The notes beneath the pieces were generated by a model. That model saw only the letters and a list, made by a program, of their open reading frames with translations, did not search any database and was not told the origin of the DNA. From the NCBI GenBank assembly GCA_024684395.1, contig JAIKWY010000074.1, positions 1 through 55,244 of the forward strand: DNA of 55,244 nucleotides. The letters are read 5' to 3'. Origin of the DNA: Oscillospiraceae bacterium (GTDB lineage Bacteria > Bacillota > Clostridia > Oscillospirales > Ruminococcaceae). This document shows positions 1-9,500 of the stretch, in pieces (position 1 is the first letter of the stretch; every line of letters begins with the position of its first letter). The position numbers and the translations under genes are program-made.

Positions 1-18
1 AGCTACATGCGCTTGTTT

Positions 19-267
19 TTACAGCATTGCCTCGATCAGGATCTTATCCCCGACCTGCACCTGCTCCACGTCCTGCCGCTTATTCTTATTGAAATTGAAG
101 CTGAGCATATAGCCCATATCGAGTTGGAAGTAATCCAGATACTCCCGGAGCTGCTGTTCACCTTCGGCGTTGTAGCGTTCGCCTCTCCAGATCTTGAGTT
201 CGATGATGTATCGCTGTCCGAGATGCTCTGTTGTATCTATTATAGCACATTTCATGGCAGATGGCAA
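19..267 (-). pseudogene. Remnant of AAA-ATPase/PD-(D/E)XK nuclease-like protein (C-terminal end)
   Basis: About 65 residues match the extreme C-terminus of the AAA-ATPase-like/PDDEXK_9 family: a YIIELKIWRG strand carrying the E-x-K of the nuclease core, then a QLREYLDYF helix and a GYMLSFNFNKNK strand. The family is normally over 500 residues (the protein at 39238-40842 is a distant intact relative), so the ATPase and most of the nuclease are missing. The first codons overlap a good minus-strand promoter (TTGCCA at 262-267, 17 bp, TATAAT at 239-244). The ATG at 267 is therefore unlikely to be a true start. I read this as a decayed tail left by recombination just downstream of repeat copy A. 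Confidence 0.6.
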
Positions 268-288
268 GAGTCGGTGCGCACCGGCAAC

Positions 289-545
289 AAAAAAATCACC
301 CCCATCGCTTGTTATGCGACGGGGGTGATCGTATCATTCAGATACGCACGCAATTACGCGCTTATGTCAGTAATTTCCAATAACTGGAATCACTTTCCTT
401 GGCTAATTGCCGCCTGTGTTGCAATTATCAAAACCAAGTGATTGGAATTGCATGGAAGTTCCTATATTTGGCGCTTCTTTGGCTTGCGGTAAATCTGGCT
501 GCTTTTCAAAACCATACATTTCACATCTGGCCGGATCATTAAGCT
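289..545 (-). ncRNA. Dispersed small-RNA-like element, copy A (full length)
   Basis: Promoter-like TTGATT (574-579), 16 bp and extended -10 TGCTATACT (-10 at 552-557) precede about 255 nt that end in a strong hairpin (296-329) and a run of seven U. The core AATCACTTGGTTTTG(A/T)TA, then GCAACACAGGCGGCAATT, recurs in copies B-G. In this copy AATTGC/GCAATT closes a hairpin around AACACAGGCG. AATCACT can also pair with AGTGATT about 40 nt later, and TTCCA/TGGAA forms a further hairpin. Copy E at 24941 is nearly identical over its whole length. The -35 overlaps a hairpin (AGCCG/CGGCT, 580-596) that may be a terminator. Nothing gene-like is supported between 597 and the kinase stop at 784. I do not recognise the RNA family. 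Confidence 0.55.
462..515 (-). CDS. Possible 17-residue basic peptide inside element A
   Basis: The ORF reads MVLKSSQIYRKPKKRQI and starts 11 nt after a weak purine-rich tract (AGATGTG). Copy E encodes MALKSRPIYRNPKKR at the same place behind a much better ribosome binding site, and copy D starts MALKS before an early stop. Shared I-Y-R-x-P-K-K-R with synonymous and conservative changes hints at translation. The flanking DNA is equally conserved, so this could simply be RNA conservation. Confidence 0.3.
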   Translation of the reverse strand: MVLKSSQIYRKPKKRQI

Positions 546-783
546 GATAATAGTATAGCATACATTGGCGGAAAATCAAGAGCCGGATGATGCGGCTGTC
601 CTTCCGGAATGCAGCTCATCCGTAGCAACCGGCGCCGTCAATGAAATCGCCGTAGCTTTCCGCTTGTGAACCCTCTGCAAACGCCCCACCGGCATGAGCC
701 CGATCACCAGACCAGTACAAGCAGCACGCAATATAGCTGCTTTTTCATTGCTTTTCCTACTGCTTCGTCCCCAATGCTGTCGA

Positions 784-3624
784 TCAGATCAACTCCTTGA
801 GCGTATCTCTGATCTGCACAATATCATACGGCTTTGCAAGGTGTCCGTTCATGCCGGCTGCGAAAGCAAGCTGCCGGTCTTCCTCAAATGCGTTTGCGGT
901 CACAGCCACAATAGGAATTGCTGCTTTTTTCGCATTCTCCAGTGCACGAATGGCTTTTGTTGCTTCATAACCGTTCATAACAGGCATCTGAATATCCATC
1001 AACACGATCGCATAATGCGCTTCTTCAGCGTCTGTTATCATCCTGACAGCGATTTCTCCGTTTCCCGCGATTTCAACCGTCAGACCCATCTCCTCCAGGA
1101 TCGCCGTTGCAATCATCTGGTTCATTTCGTTATCTTCTACCAAGAGAACGATCTTTCCAGTAAAATCAGGTATCCTGCTGTCCGCTGTGTCAGACATAGC
1201 GGCAGCACGCTCTGCAATTCTGCAGGGGAGAGTGACGATAAATTCGCTTCCTCTGCCCTCCTCGGAATGTAACGTGATCGTTCCGCCCATCATATCCACA
1301 ATATTTTTGGTGATCGCCATTCCGAGTCCTGTTCCCTGAATGCCGCTGACTGTACTCGTCTGCTCACGGGTGAATGCCTCAAAGATCGTCTTCTGAAATT
1401 CCTCGCTCATACCGATGCCCGTATCGATGATGCAAAATACAACGTCCGTCATTCCGGCATCTGCGGACGGCTTTTCCGTGATCATGAAACGGATCGACCC
1501 GCCTTCCGGCGTGAATTTGACCGCATTGGAAAGGATGTTCAGCAAGATCTGGTCAAGCCGCAGTTTGTCGGTCAGGATATCCTCATGCAGAAGCTCCTGC
1601 ATTTCAACATGGAATCCGAGCTGCTTCGAGCCAATGCTTTCCTGCATGATCGTGTGGATATCCTGTATCACATCAGGCAGATGCACTTCTGCATCCTGAA
1701 TCGTGATCTTTCCGCTTTCAATACGGCTCATATCCAGCACATCGTTGATGAGAGAAAGAAGATGCTTGCTGGAAACGGTGATCTTGCTCAGATAATCCAG
1801 CACCTGTTCCTTATCGTCAATATGCGAGCCGGCCAGTGCTGTAAAGCCGATGATCGCATTCATCGGTGTGCGGATGTCATGCGACATATTATTCAGGAAC
1901 ACCGTTTTGGCACGATTTGCATGTTCAGCGGCGACAAGTGCATCAGCGAGCGCCTTCCTGTTTTCGTCAATTTCCTCATTGGCCTGCTGCAATGCAAGCC
2001 GTGCTTTCTCTTTATCGGCAAGCTCTTTTCTGGAACGCTTGGAATCCCGGACAAGGAGTAAGATCACAAGACCGATGACAACTGAAACGATCACGATGAA
2101 CACAGCCGCATAATCTTTCAGCACATCCATAAAGCCATAGGTGTACAGACCATCCGTATAATGATAAGCCAGATTCTGCACATACTCGCTGCCGCTGACA
2201 GCAATTCCTCTGTTCAGCAGCTTCAGCAGCCCCTCGTTTCCGATCTTCACGCCGAAACACCGGTCATCGTTTTTGCTGATGTGACGGTACGACAGGCTGT
2301 GATAGGCGCTGTTTTTCAGAAGATCGTTTGCACGCATCCCGTTGAGCGTCGTTGCACCTGCTTTCCCGGAAAGTACGGCATCCAGACACGCCTCAATCGA
2401 ATCACAGCTGATGATCTCCGCATCGGGATAATTCGTAATGACATAGTAATACTGCATCTTGTTGTTTTTGTTGACGGCAAAGCGGCTGACTGTCTCGTCC
2501 TTATACTCGCCCTTATACACCAGCTCCGTTGTGGAAGAGATCACAGGACTTGACTGGTAGATGCCGTTTTCCTCACAGAAATACAGACCGCCGCCAACCG
2601 GAAATGCCGCATCGATCGTATCATTCTGCATTGCTGTGATCATGTCGTCATAGCTCTGATAGCCGATGAAGCTGATCCGGATCGTATTCAGCGCAAGATC
2701 ATCAAATATCTCAGGCATCAGATCCTTGATCAGACCTGTCACGTTACCGTCCTTGTCCGTATCACTGTAGGGAAGATAGTTTTCAAGATAGCCGATACAA
2801 ATGCTGCTGTGGGTATTGAGCCATTCTCTTTCGGAAGCTGAAAAAGCCCTTGAGGACATGCTTACAGGATAATATCGGAGACTCAGGGATTTGAGATAAT
2901 CCGGCTCCTCTGCCGCAAGCATGCTCTGTGCATGATCCAGCTCCTCCAGAATGTCGCTGCGTGTTTTATTGACGCACAGGAAATAATCCGAGCCGCCGAA
3001 GGAAAACAGCACCTCTGCATGTTCTCTGCCATAGGCACCATCTCCTTCTGCTGCCAGAATATCAATGCGCTTTGCATCAAACTCGGCAAACAGTTCCTCG
3101 TAATCGGAAAAGGTCAGGATCTCTGCCTGAATGCCGTTTGCATCAAGGTATTGCTTCAGCACATCGACCATCGCACTGTCCAGCACACCGATCTTTCTGC
3201 CGTCAAAGGTTTCCGGATCAGCGGTGATGTCTGTATCGGAATCGTGCTTGACAAAATTATACGATTCACTGCCCATCGGCAGTTCGGGATACCCGATCAG
3301 TGCCTTGCGGTCTTCCTTATAAGCAAGCCCGGCGAGCAGATCGACCTCCCCGTCCAGAAGCATCTGGTAAACATCTCCGAAGCTGCCATACACATATTCA
3401 TACTCCCAGCCGGTATATTCCGAGAGCTTGAGATAGTATTCATAGGCATAGCCTGATTTGACAGCGCCCTCTTCTGCGCCTTCCTGAAAGACTTCGTTTT
3501 CATAGTACCCGACACGGATCTTCTGCGGCTGCTCCGATGCAGACGATCTCAGCGGAAGTACGAAAAGCGTTATCAGAACCCAAAGAGCCGTCACAACCAT
3601 GGAAGGGATCTTTTTATACATCAT
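784..3624 (-). CDS. BvgS/EvgS-like hybrid sensor histidine kinase
   Basis: The 946-residue protein starts with a signal/anchor segment (about 5-29). Two SBP_bac_3-type venus-flytrap sensor domains follow (about 35-255 and 270-490), then a single transmembrane helix (about 504-527) and a coiled linker. Next come HisKA (SHDIRTP, phospho-acceptor H582), HATPase_c with N, G1 (DTGIGMS) and G2 (GTGLGMAI) boxes, and a C-terminal receiver with phospho-acceptor D877 in MDIQMP and the conserved K in LAKPYD. The layout fits an extracytoplasmic sensor of small solutes such as amino acids. The ATG follows AAAGGAGGACAGA and a consensus promoter. No separate response regulator is adjacent; the divergent LacI/AraC-type gene is a possible partner by position only. 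Confidence 0.9.
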   Translation of the reverse strand: MMYKKIPSMVVTALWVLITLFVLPLRSSASEQPQKIRVGYYENEVFQEGAEEGAVKSGYAYEYYLKLSEYTGWEYEYVYGSFGDVYQMLLDGEVDLLAGLAYKEDRKALIGYPELPMGSESYNFVKHDSDTDITADPETFDGRKIGVLDSAMVDVLKQYLDANGIQAEILTFSDYEELFAEFDAKRIDILAAEGDGAYGREHAEVLFSFGGSDYFLCVNKTRSDILEELDHAQSMLAAEEPDYLKSLSLRYYPVSMSSRAFSASEREWLNTHSSICIGYLENYLPYSDTDKDGNVTGLIKDLMPEIFDDLALNTIRISFIGYQSYDDMITAMQNDTIDAAFPVGGGLYFCEENGIYQSSPVISSTTELVYKGEYKDETVSRFAVNKNNKMQYYYVITNYPDAEIISCDSIEACLDAVLSGKAGATTLNGMRANDLLKNSAYHSLSYRHISKNDDRCFGVKIGNEGLLKLLNRGIAVSGSEYVQNLAYHYTDGLYTYGFMDVLKDYAAVFIVIVSVVIGLVILLLVRDSKRSRKELADKEKARLALQQANEEIDENRKALADALVAAEHANRAKTVFLNNMSHDIRTPMNAIIGFTALAGSHIDDKEQVLDYLSKITVSSKHLLSLINDVLDMSRIESGKITIQDAEVHLPDVIQDIHTIMQESIGSKQLGFHVEMQELLHEDILTDKLRLDQILLNILSNAVKFTPEGGSIRFMITEKPSADAGMTDVVFCIIDTGIGMSEEFQKTIFEAFTREQTSTVSGIQGTGLGMAITKNIVDMMGGTITLHSEEGRGSEFIVTLPCRIAERAAAMSDTADSRIPDFTGKIVLLVEDNEMNQMIATAILEEMGLTVEIAGNGEIAVRMITDAEEAHYAIVLMDIQMPVMNGYEATKAIRALENAKKAAIPIVAVTANAFEEDRQLAFAAGMNGHLAKPYDIVQIRDTLKELI

Positions 3625-3659
3625 TCTGTCCTCCTTTCACGCTGTATCATACTATTTTC

Positions 3660-3688
3660 ATTATAGTGGATTTGACCATAGATGTCAA
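3660..3688 (-). promoter_or_regulatory. Promoter of the hybrid histidine kinase
   Basis: A perfect consensus is present: TTGACA (3683-3688), 17 bp, TATAAT (3660-3665), reading leftward into a roughly 30-nt leader with AAAGGAGG before the ATG at 3624. Confidence 0.8.
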
Positions 3689-3737
3689 GATGCCCGGATC
3701 CTGAAAAACAGGAACTATTGAGAATCACAAGCCGCAT

Positions 3738-3915
3738 AAACGAACACCCCCATCGCTTGTATGCGATGGGGGTGCGTGCGTTAATGTGGTCGTGATCAGT
3801 GCAAATAATCTGTTCTGTGCAATCAGAGTATGTGTTGCAGCTAACAAAACCAAGTGATTGGATTCGTTTGAGAATCGCTATATTTCATCTTTTTTTTGGA
3901 TTTTGCCATTGGCTC
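3738..3915 (-). ncRNA. Dispersed small-RNA-like element, copy B
   Basis: The core CCAATCACTTGGTTTTGTTAGCTGCAACACA is followed by ATACTCTGATTGCACAGAACAGATT and then a terminator hairpin (CACCCCCATCGC 3745-3756 / GCGATGGGGGTG 3763-3774) with a U-rich tail. It lies alone in the divergent gap between the kinase and the LacI/AraC regulator, pointing toward the kinase promoter. Relative to copies A and E it lacks about 25 nt after the ATG. This puts an ORF (3841-3909, 22 aa, Lys-rich, ending PITWFC, after AAGGA) in a different frame from theirs. I see no good promoter for this copy. Confidence 0.5.
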
Positions 3916-3972
3916 TTCCTTAGTTTCCTACGCCATAACCATACTCTGCGATGTGTTACAATTCAGATCCCC

Positions 3973-4002
3973 TTGACAGATATTTCAGAGAAATGCTATA
4001 AT
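3973..4002 (+). promoter_or_regulatory. Promoter of the LacI/AraC-type regulator
   Basis: TTGACA (3973-3978), 18 bp and an extended TGC-TATAAT (3997-4002) lie about 50 bp before the start at 4053, which is itself preceded by GGAGGTGACATC. Confidence 0.75.
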
Positions 4003-4052
4003 AGGATTGAAAGACATCGTATCTGCGAAACGATCCCCACGGAGGTGACATC

Positions 4053-6248
4053 ATGGGCGAAGCAAGGCGGAAGAAGATCGGCGTGATCATGCCGGCTATC
4101 ACAGAATCACTGAATGCCTCTTTTCTGGAGGGCATCTACAAACAGATGAGTGCCTGCGGCTATGACGTGATCGTATTTACCTGCTCTGCGAATATGCAGC
4201 AGACACCGACACCGACGGACTACATCCTCGCTGAGGAAAGCATCTATCGGCTTGTAAAGAATGTCAGATTGGACGGCCTGATCATTGCCGCCGGAAAATT
4301 CAACGATACGTGGATCGCAGATCGTATCCTTGACAGTTTGCGCCGCATCACTTACCCTTGCGTCTGCACATACTATCCGAACGATCTTTTCCCAAATGTT
4401 GAAATCCCGCAGGGGATCTATATCCAGCAGATCACAGAACATCTGATCGAGGCACATGGCTTTCGCCGTATCTTCTGCCTGACAGGGCCTCAGGGGTTTC
4501 ATGAATCGGAAGAGCGACTTGCCGGCTGGCGAAAAGCGATGGAAAACGCCGGTTTCTCGGCTTCGCAGTATCGCTACGGCGACTTCTGGTTCCACGCTCC
4601 GAAGCTTCTTGCAGACGATATTGCATCGGGTGCTGTTCCCAGACCGGAAGCCATCGTCTGTGCAAACGACTTCATGGCGATCGCTCTGTGCAGACGTTTA
4701 ACGGAGCATGGGATCCGTGTCCCGGAGGACATTGCTGTCACCGGATTCGACGGCGGCCCGAATTCGACTTTGACTTCGCCTTCTCTGACAACTGTTGAGG
4801 GAAAGGAGTTTGATGTAGGAAGTAATGCGGCACTTGCGCTGCTGAAACTGATCGACGGCAAGGAACGTCCGCCGATCCGGACGCAGTATATTTCTTTTGG
4901 CCGGAGCTGCGGATGCAGTGATAAGAGCGTGGAAGAATATTTTGAGAAGATCAACGAAAAATACATCATTGCCAGCGCCTACCGGGATTCGAGAATGATG
5001 AAGGACTACATCAACCGCATGGCTTCCTCCGAATCGCTCGAGCAGCTCAGCGACCGGATTGCGGAGCTGTCCATCATTCTGCCTTACTGGAATGACCTGT
5101 ATGTCTGTGTTAGAGATGACATGTTTTCACCTGATTCTGCATCCGCGGAGCAGGAATTGCCCGGACAGATGCATCTGTTTGTCTCGATCCATCAGGCCGA
5201 GCAGAGAAATGCGATGGCTTCCTTCCCCATACAGGAGTTTCTCCCGGATGTTGTGTGCGGAGCTGATTCAAAACTCATGATCGCCGTTCCGCTGCATAAC
5301 ACGGAAACGATCTTCGGCTATATCGTTACGACTTACTCAGATTCCCGGCATTATATTTTTGATGATCTGTATTTCAGCTGGCGTGACTCCGTCGCTAATG
5401 CGCTTTCTGTGCAGTATATCAAGATGCAGAACCGCCGTTTGACACAGCGTCTCGAAAAATTCTCAGAGCGTGACCGCATGACCGGTATGCTGAATCTAAA
5501 AGGACTGTCCCGCAAGCTCCTATCCGGGCAGAGATACGCCTGTATCACGCTCATGATCCGCTGGCTCCGGACGGCATCCTTTAACGTCAGCATGGATCCG
5601 GAGCTGTTCGTTGCCAATGCCATTCAGATGAGCTGTCGGGAAGCTGAACTTTGCTTCCGCTATAATAAGGATGTGTTCGGCATTCTGCTTTCACTGCCGG
5701 ACAAGATGGATCCGGAGAGGGCTTGTGAGGAATGGATCCTGCGGTTCCATGCGCTGGTGGACTATATGTGTCAGCGTGACAAGCAGCTTGGAAAACCCGT
5801 GATCAGCACGTATTGTGATGTGCTGCAGGAACAGCCTGAGGAAATAACCAGAACACTGGAGCAGCTGATCACAGGACATCTGCAGGAAAACCAGCTCGTC
5901 CCGACCATCGGCGGCAGTCTCTCGCAGCAGCTTGAGGAGATCCGCCGGCAGATCATTCGTGAGCCGTCCGGAGACTGGACGCTGGCAGGTATCGCTGCCG
6001 CCATGCAGATCAGTGAAAGCTACTTCCGCCGGCTCTATAAGCAGCAGTTCGGCATCCCATTCCACACCGATCTCATCCATCTGCGGATGAGCCGTGCCAT
6101 GAAGCTGCTGCGTGAAACGGATATGAACATCAAGCTGATCGCAGAGCAGTGCGGGTATGACAATGTCTATCATTTTATGACGGCATTCAAGAAGGAGACC
6201 GGCCTGACCGCAACCGAATTCCGCAGCGCCAAACAGCGGAAAGAATAA
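4053..6248 (+). CDS. Regulator: LacI-type sugar-sensor domain, degenerate GGDEF, AraC DNA-binding domain
   Basis: The 731-residue protein has no LacI helix-turn-helix. It opens directly with a periplasmic-binding-protein-like sensor (about 7-285, IGVIMPAITESLN to CGCSDKS), as in XylR-type activators. A middle region has the DRMTGMLNLKG signature that begins diguanylate cyclase domains. The catalytic RYGGDEF position reads RYNKDVF (about 535-541), so no cyclase activity is expected. The C-terminal 100 residues are an AraC HTH pair (LAGIAAAMQISESYFRRLYKQ and IKLIAEQCGYDNVYHF). It probably activates carbohydrate genes in response to a sugar; the adjacent pectate lyase is the obvious candidate target (inference). 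It is monocistronic with its own promoter and terminator. Confidence 0.88.
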   Translation: MGEARRKKIGVIMPAITESLNASFLEGIYKQMSACGYDVIVFTCSANMQQTPTPTDYILAEESIYRLVKNVRLDGLIIAAGKFNDTWIADRILDSLRRITYPCVCTYYPNDLFPNVEIPQGIYIQQITEHLIEAHGFRRIFCLTGPQGFHESEERLAGWRKAMENAGFSASQYRYGDFWFHAPKLLADDIASGAVPRPEAIVCANDFMAIALCRRLTEHGIRVPEDIAVTGFDGGPNSTLTSPSLTTVEGKEFDVGSNAALALLKLIDGKERPPIRTQYISFGRSCGCSDKSVEEYFEKINEKYIIASAYRDSRMMKDYINRMASSESLEQLSDRIAELSIILPYWNDLYVCVRDDMFSPDSASAEQELPGQMHLFVSIHQAEQRNAMASFPIQEFLPDVVCGADSKLMIAVPLHNTETIFGYIVTTYSDSRHYIFDDLYFSWRDSVANALSVQYIKMQNRRLTQRLEKFSERDRMTGMLNLKGLSRKLLSGQRYACITLMIRWLRTASFNVSMDPELFVANAIQMSCREAELCFRYNKDVFGILLSLPDKMDPERACEEWILRFHALVDYMCQRDKQLGKPVISTYCDVLQEQPEEITRTLEQLITGHLQENQLVPTIGGSLSQQLEEIRRQIIREPSGDWTLAGIAAAMQISESYFRRLYKQQFGIPFHTDLIHLRMSRAMKLLRETDMNIKLIAEQCGYDNVYHFMTAFKKETGLTATEFRSAKQRKE

Positions 6249-6251
6249 CTG

Positions 6252-6284
6252 AGCCCTCTTCCCAAACTGGGGAGAGGGCTTTTC
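6252..6284 (+). terminator. Terminator after the LacI/AraC-type regulator
   Basis: The hairpin AGCCCTCTTCCC/GGGGAGAGGGCT with a 5-nt loop and a TTTTC tail begins three bases after the stop codon. Confidence 0.8.
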
Positions 6285-6599
6285 ACATATCCGCCGTGAG
6301 GAAGATCTTTCTCCACATAATGCACCCATTGTCCACATTGTGAGTTTACAAGCTGCTCGTAATAGGATATAATGAGTTTAAGTAAACGATTTGCGTAAAT
6401 ATTATCTATTATTTTACCTAAATAATCAAATTCAGAATAAACTGTGTCAGAATTTATATTGATACCTCACTACATTCGGTATATAATTAACTCAGAAATA
6501 CAAACTCCGGTTTGTATCAGGCGGTACAGCGATCGTGCAAGTTGCTGTGATCCGATCGAAAGAGAATTGTTGCACAAATGAAAACAGGGGGTTGATTCC
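6285..6599 (+). promoter_or_regulatory. AT-rich promoter region of the pectate lyase
   Basis: This gap has no gene. It is markedly AT-rich compared with its neighbours. TTGATA (6459-6464), 17 bp and TATAAT (6482-6487) give a leader of roughly 105 nt, with AGGGGG before the ATG at 6600. The AT-rich stretch at 6360-6460 upstream of the -35 is where an activator or UP element could act. I found no clear inverted repeat in it. Confidence 0.65.
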
Positions 6600-9500
6600 A
6601 TGAAAACACAGGTGATGAAGAGAACGCTGGCAGCACTTCTGGCAGCCGCAGCCGTTGTGACATCCTTCGGAACAGGCGCCACACAGCGCACCGGCTTCGT
6701 TTCGCTGACGGGCAGTATCACGGCGGAGGCAGCAAGCACGGCGTCCGTGACCGTGACGGCTTCCGCTGGCTACGCCGAGGGCGCCTATGCTGAGTGGCAG
6801 GCCGTTTCCGGTGCAAACGGCTACAATGTCTACGCTGACGGCAAGCAGATCGACAGTATGCTCATCCGTCAGTATGCAGGCTGCTTCCGTGCCGATGTAC
6901 CCGGTCTGAAGGCAGGCAGCCACACACTCAAGATCGTACCCGTGATCAGCGGCAAGGAGGATACGTCCAAGGCCGGTGAAACGCAGGTGACATCCATTGC
7001 ACACGACCGGAGCGGCTTCGGCTGGGTCAAGGGTACCTCTTCCGGCGCTTACAATGAGGACGGCACGCTGAAAAGCAATGCGACCGTGATCTATGTCACG
7101 AATGCGACCAAGGACAGCGTCAAGGCAACTATGACCGACAAGAAGGGAGCTTCCGTCAGTGTGACCGGTATTCAGAATATACTGACCACACTGAAAACCA
7201 ATACGAACTCCGGCCCTGTCTGCATCCGCTGCATTGGCAATATTACCGATCCGTCTACCCTGATGAGCGGTGACCTGTATGTGGATACCGTGACCTGCGG
7301 TCTGACCATCGAAGGCATCGGCGCAGATACGACCTTCAACGGCTTTGGTCTGGTCATCAAGAAGTGCTCCAATGTAGAGGTCAGAAACATCGGCTTCATG
7401 AACTGCAATTCCACCGAGGGCGATGATGTCAGCCTTCCGGCAGGCAATGACCACATCTGGGTGCATCACTGTGACATGTTCTACGGCGATGCCGGTTCTG
7501 ATGCAGACCAGGCAAAGGGCGATGGTGCACTGGATACCAAGACCTCCAGCTATATCACCCACTCCTTCAACCATTTCTGGGACTGCGGAAAATGCAATCT
7601 GCAGGGCATGAAATCCGAATCGACAGAGAATTATATCACCTATCACCACAACTGGTATGACCATTCTGACTCCCGTCATCCCCGTATCCGCACCTGCACG
7701 GTTCATTCCTACAACAATTATTTCGACGGCAACGCCAAGTACGGTATCGGCGTAACGATGGGAGCTTCCTGCTTTGCAGAGAACAACTACTTCCGCAACT
7801 GCGCTGATCCGTTCCTGATCTCCGGACAGGGCTCCGAGGGCGGCGCTGTTCTCTCCGGCGAGACCGGCGGCATCATCAAGGCATATGGCAATGAGATCGT
7901 CGGTGCCAAGGCGCTTGTGACCTATACCGACAACAGCAGCAGCTTTGATGTGTATGTGGCATCCGCCCGCACCGAGAAGGTGCCTTCCTCCGTCAAGGCG
8001 CTGAGCGGCGGCTCGACCTATAACAACTTCGATACCGATTCCGGTATCATGTACAACTACACGCCCGATGCAGCGAAGGATGTTCCCGCCAAGGTCATGG
8101 CAAATGCCGGACGTGTACAGGGCGGCGACTTCAAGTGGGATTTCAATGATGCAGTCGATGATGCAGAGTATCATGTGAACTCGCAGCTCAAGGCAGCACT
8201 GGTCGCCTACAAGGATCAGATCGTTGCGATCGGCTCCGGCTTCACCAATTCCACGGACGGCACACCGACCGTGACACCGACGCCAACCGATGCCCCGCAG
8301 CAGCCCACTGAGGCACAGGCGCAGCCTGCAACACAGCCGGCACAGCAGCCCTCCGTTCCTGCTTCGGCATATATCCACAACTTTACGGAGAACGGCACTT
8401 CCAGCAGCTTCTACACCATCTCGGGCAACCTGTCCACCTCCAAGGGTACGGTCTCCTATGACGGCAAGACGCTGACGCAGTGCCTCAAGATGGAAAGTGC
8501 GACCTCGATCAGCTTCAATGCACCCTCTTCCGGCAATCTCACCCTCGTCTTTGCCGAGGCTGCGGCGACCGTGAACCTCGACGGCAAAAAGCTGACCGCC
8601 AATAACGGCATTATCACTGCCGATGTTTCCGCCGGCAGCCATACGCTGACCAAGGCAGATGCCGTGAACCTGTTCTATATGGCACTTGCAGCTGAGGGCG
8701 GTACGTCTGTGACTCCGGATCCGACCGAGCCGCAGTCCGGTGAACAGGATCCCACACAGCCCGCCACGCAGCCGGCCGATCCGGGCAGCAATGTCGATCT
8801 CAACGGCATCAAGGTCGTCAGTGCGGGCGGCTGGAACGAGATGCTTTACGTTGTCTATTCCGGTGTCAAGGATGCCGATGTGACCGGTGTTTCCTACAGC
8901 GGCCCCGCTTCCGGCACGCTGCAGGGCGATGATCTGACCTATCTGGTACGTGATACGAGCGCAGGTCTGCGGGTGGATATTCCCGGCGTTCCCGCAGGTT
9001 CCTATTCCGTCTCCCTCACCACTGCCAAGGGCACCATCATCCAGAAGGGGCTCGAGGTCAATGCACAGGATCGTTCGGGATATGCCCATTTCCAATATAC
9101 TGACGGTGTAGGCGCATACACCGACAGCGGAACGCTCAAACCCGGCGCCATCGTCCTCTATGTCACCAATGACAACAAGGACACCGTCACGGTCAGCGCT
9201 AAGGACGGCACCAAGGTCACCGGTATCGGCAATATCCTGAACTCCGCAGGTCAGGATATCGGCGGCGGCAAGACATCCAACGGCGGCAGCAAGCCCAACT
9301 CCAACAGCGGCATCATCAAGAAGCTGGCGGAGGACGGCACACCCCTTGTTGTGCGCATCATTGGCAATGTCAAAGCCCCGTCCGGTCTGACTGCCTACGA
9401 TTCCACGGATTTCGGCGGCTCTGTCGGTGACAACGGCTTCATGGCAAGAATGAAATCCGGTAAGGATGTCACCATCGAAGGCATCGGCACGGATGCAGTC

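Noticed and set aside
289-545. Identity of the dispersed element as 6S RNA or a known riboswitch
   Set aside because: The copy number, the small ORF, the independent terminators and the lack of a downstream controlled gene do not fit 6S RNA or any riboswitch I know.
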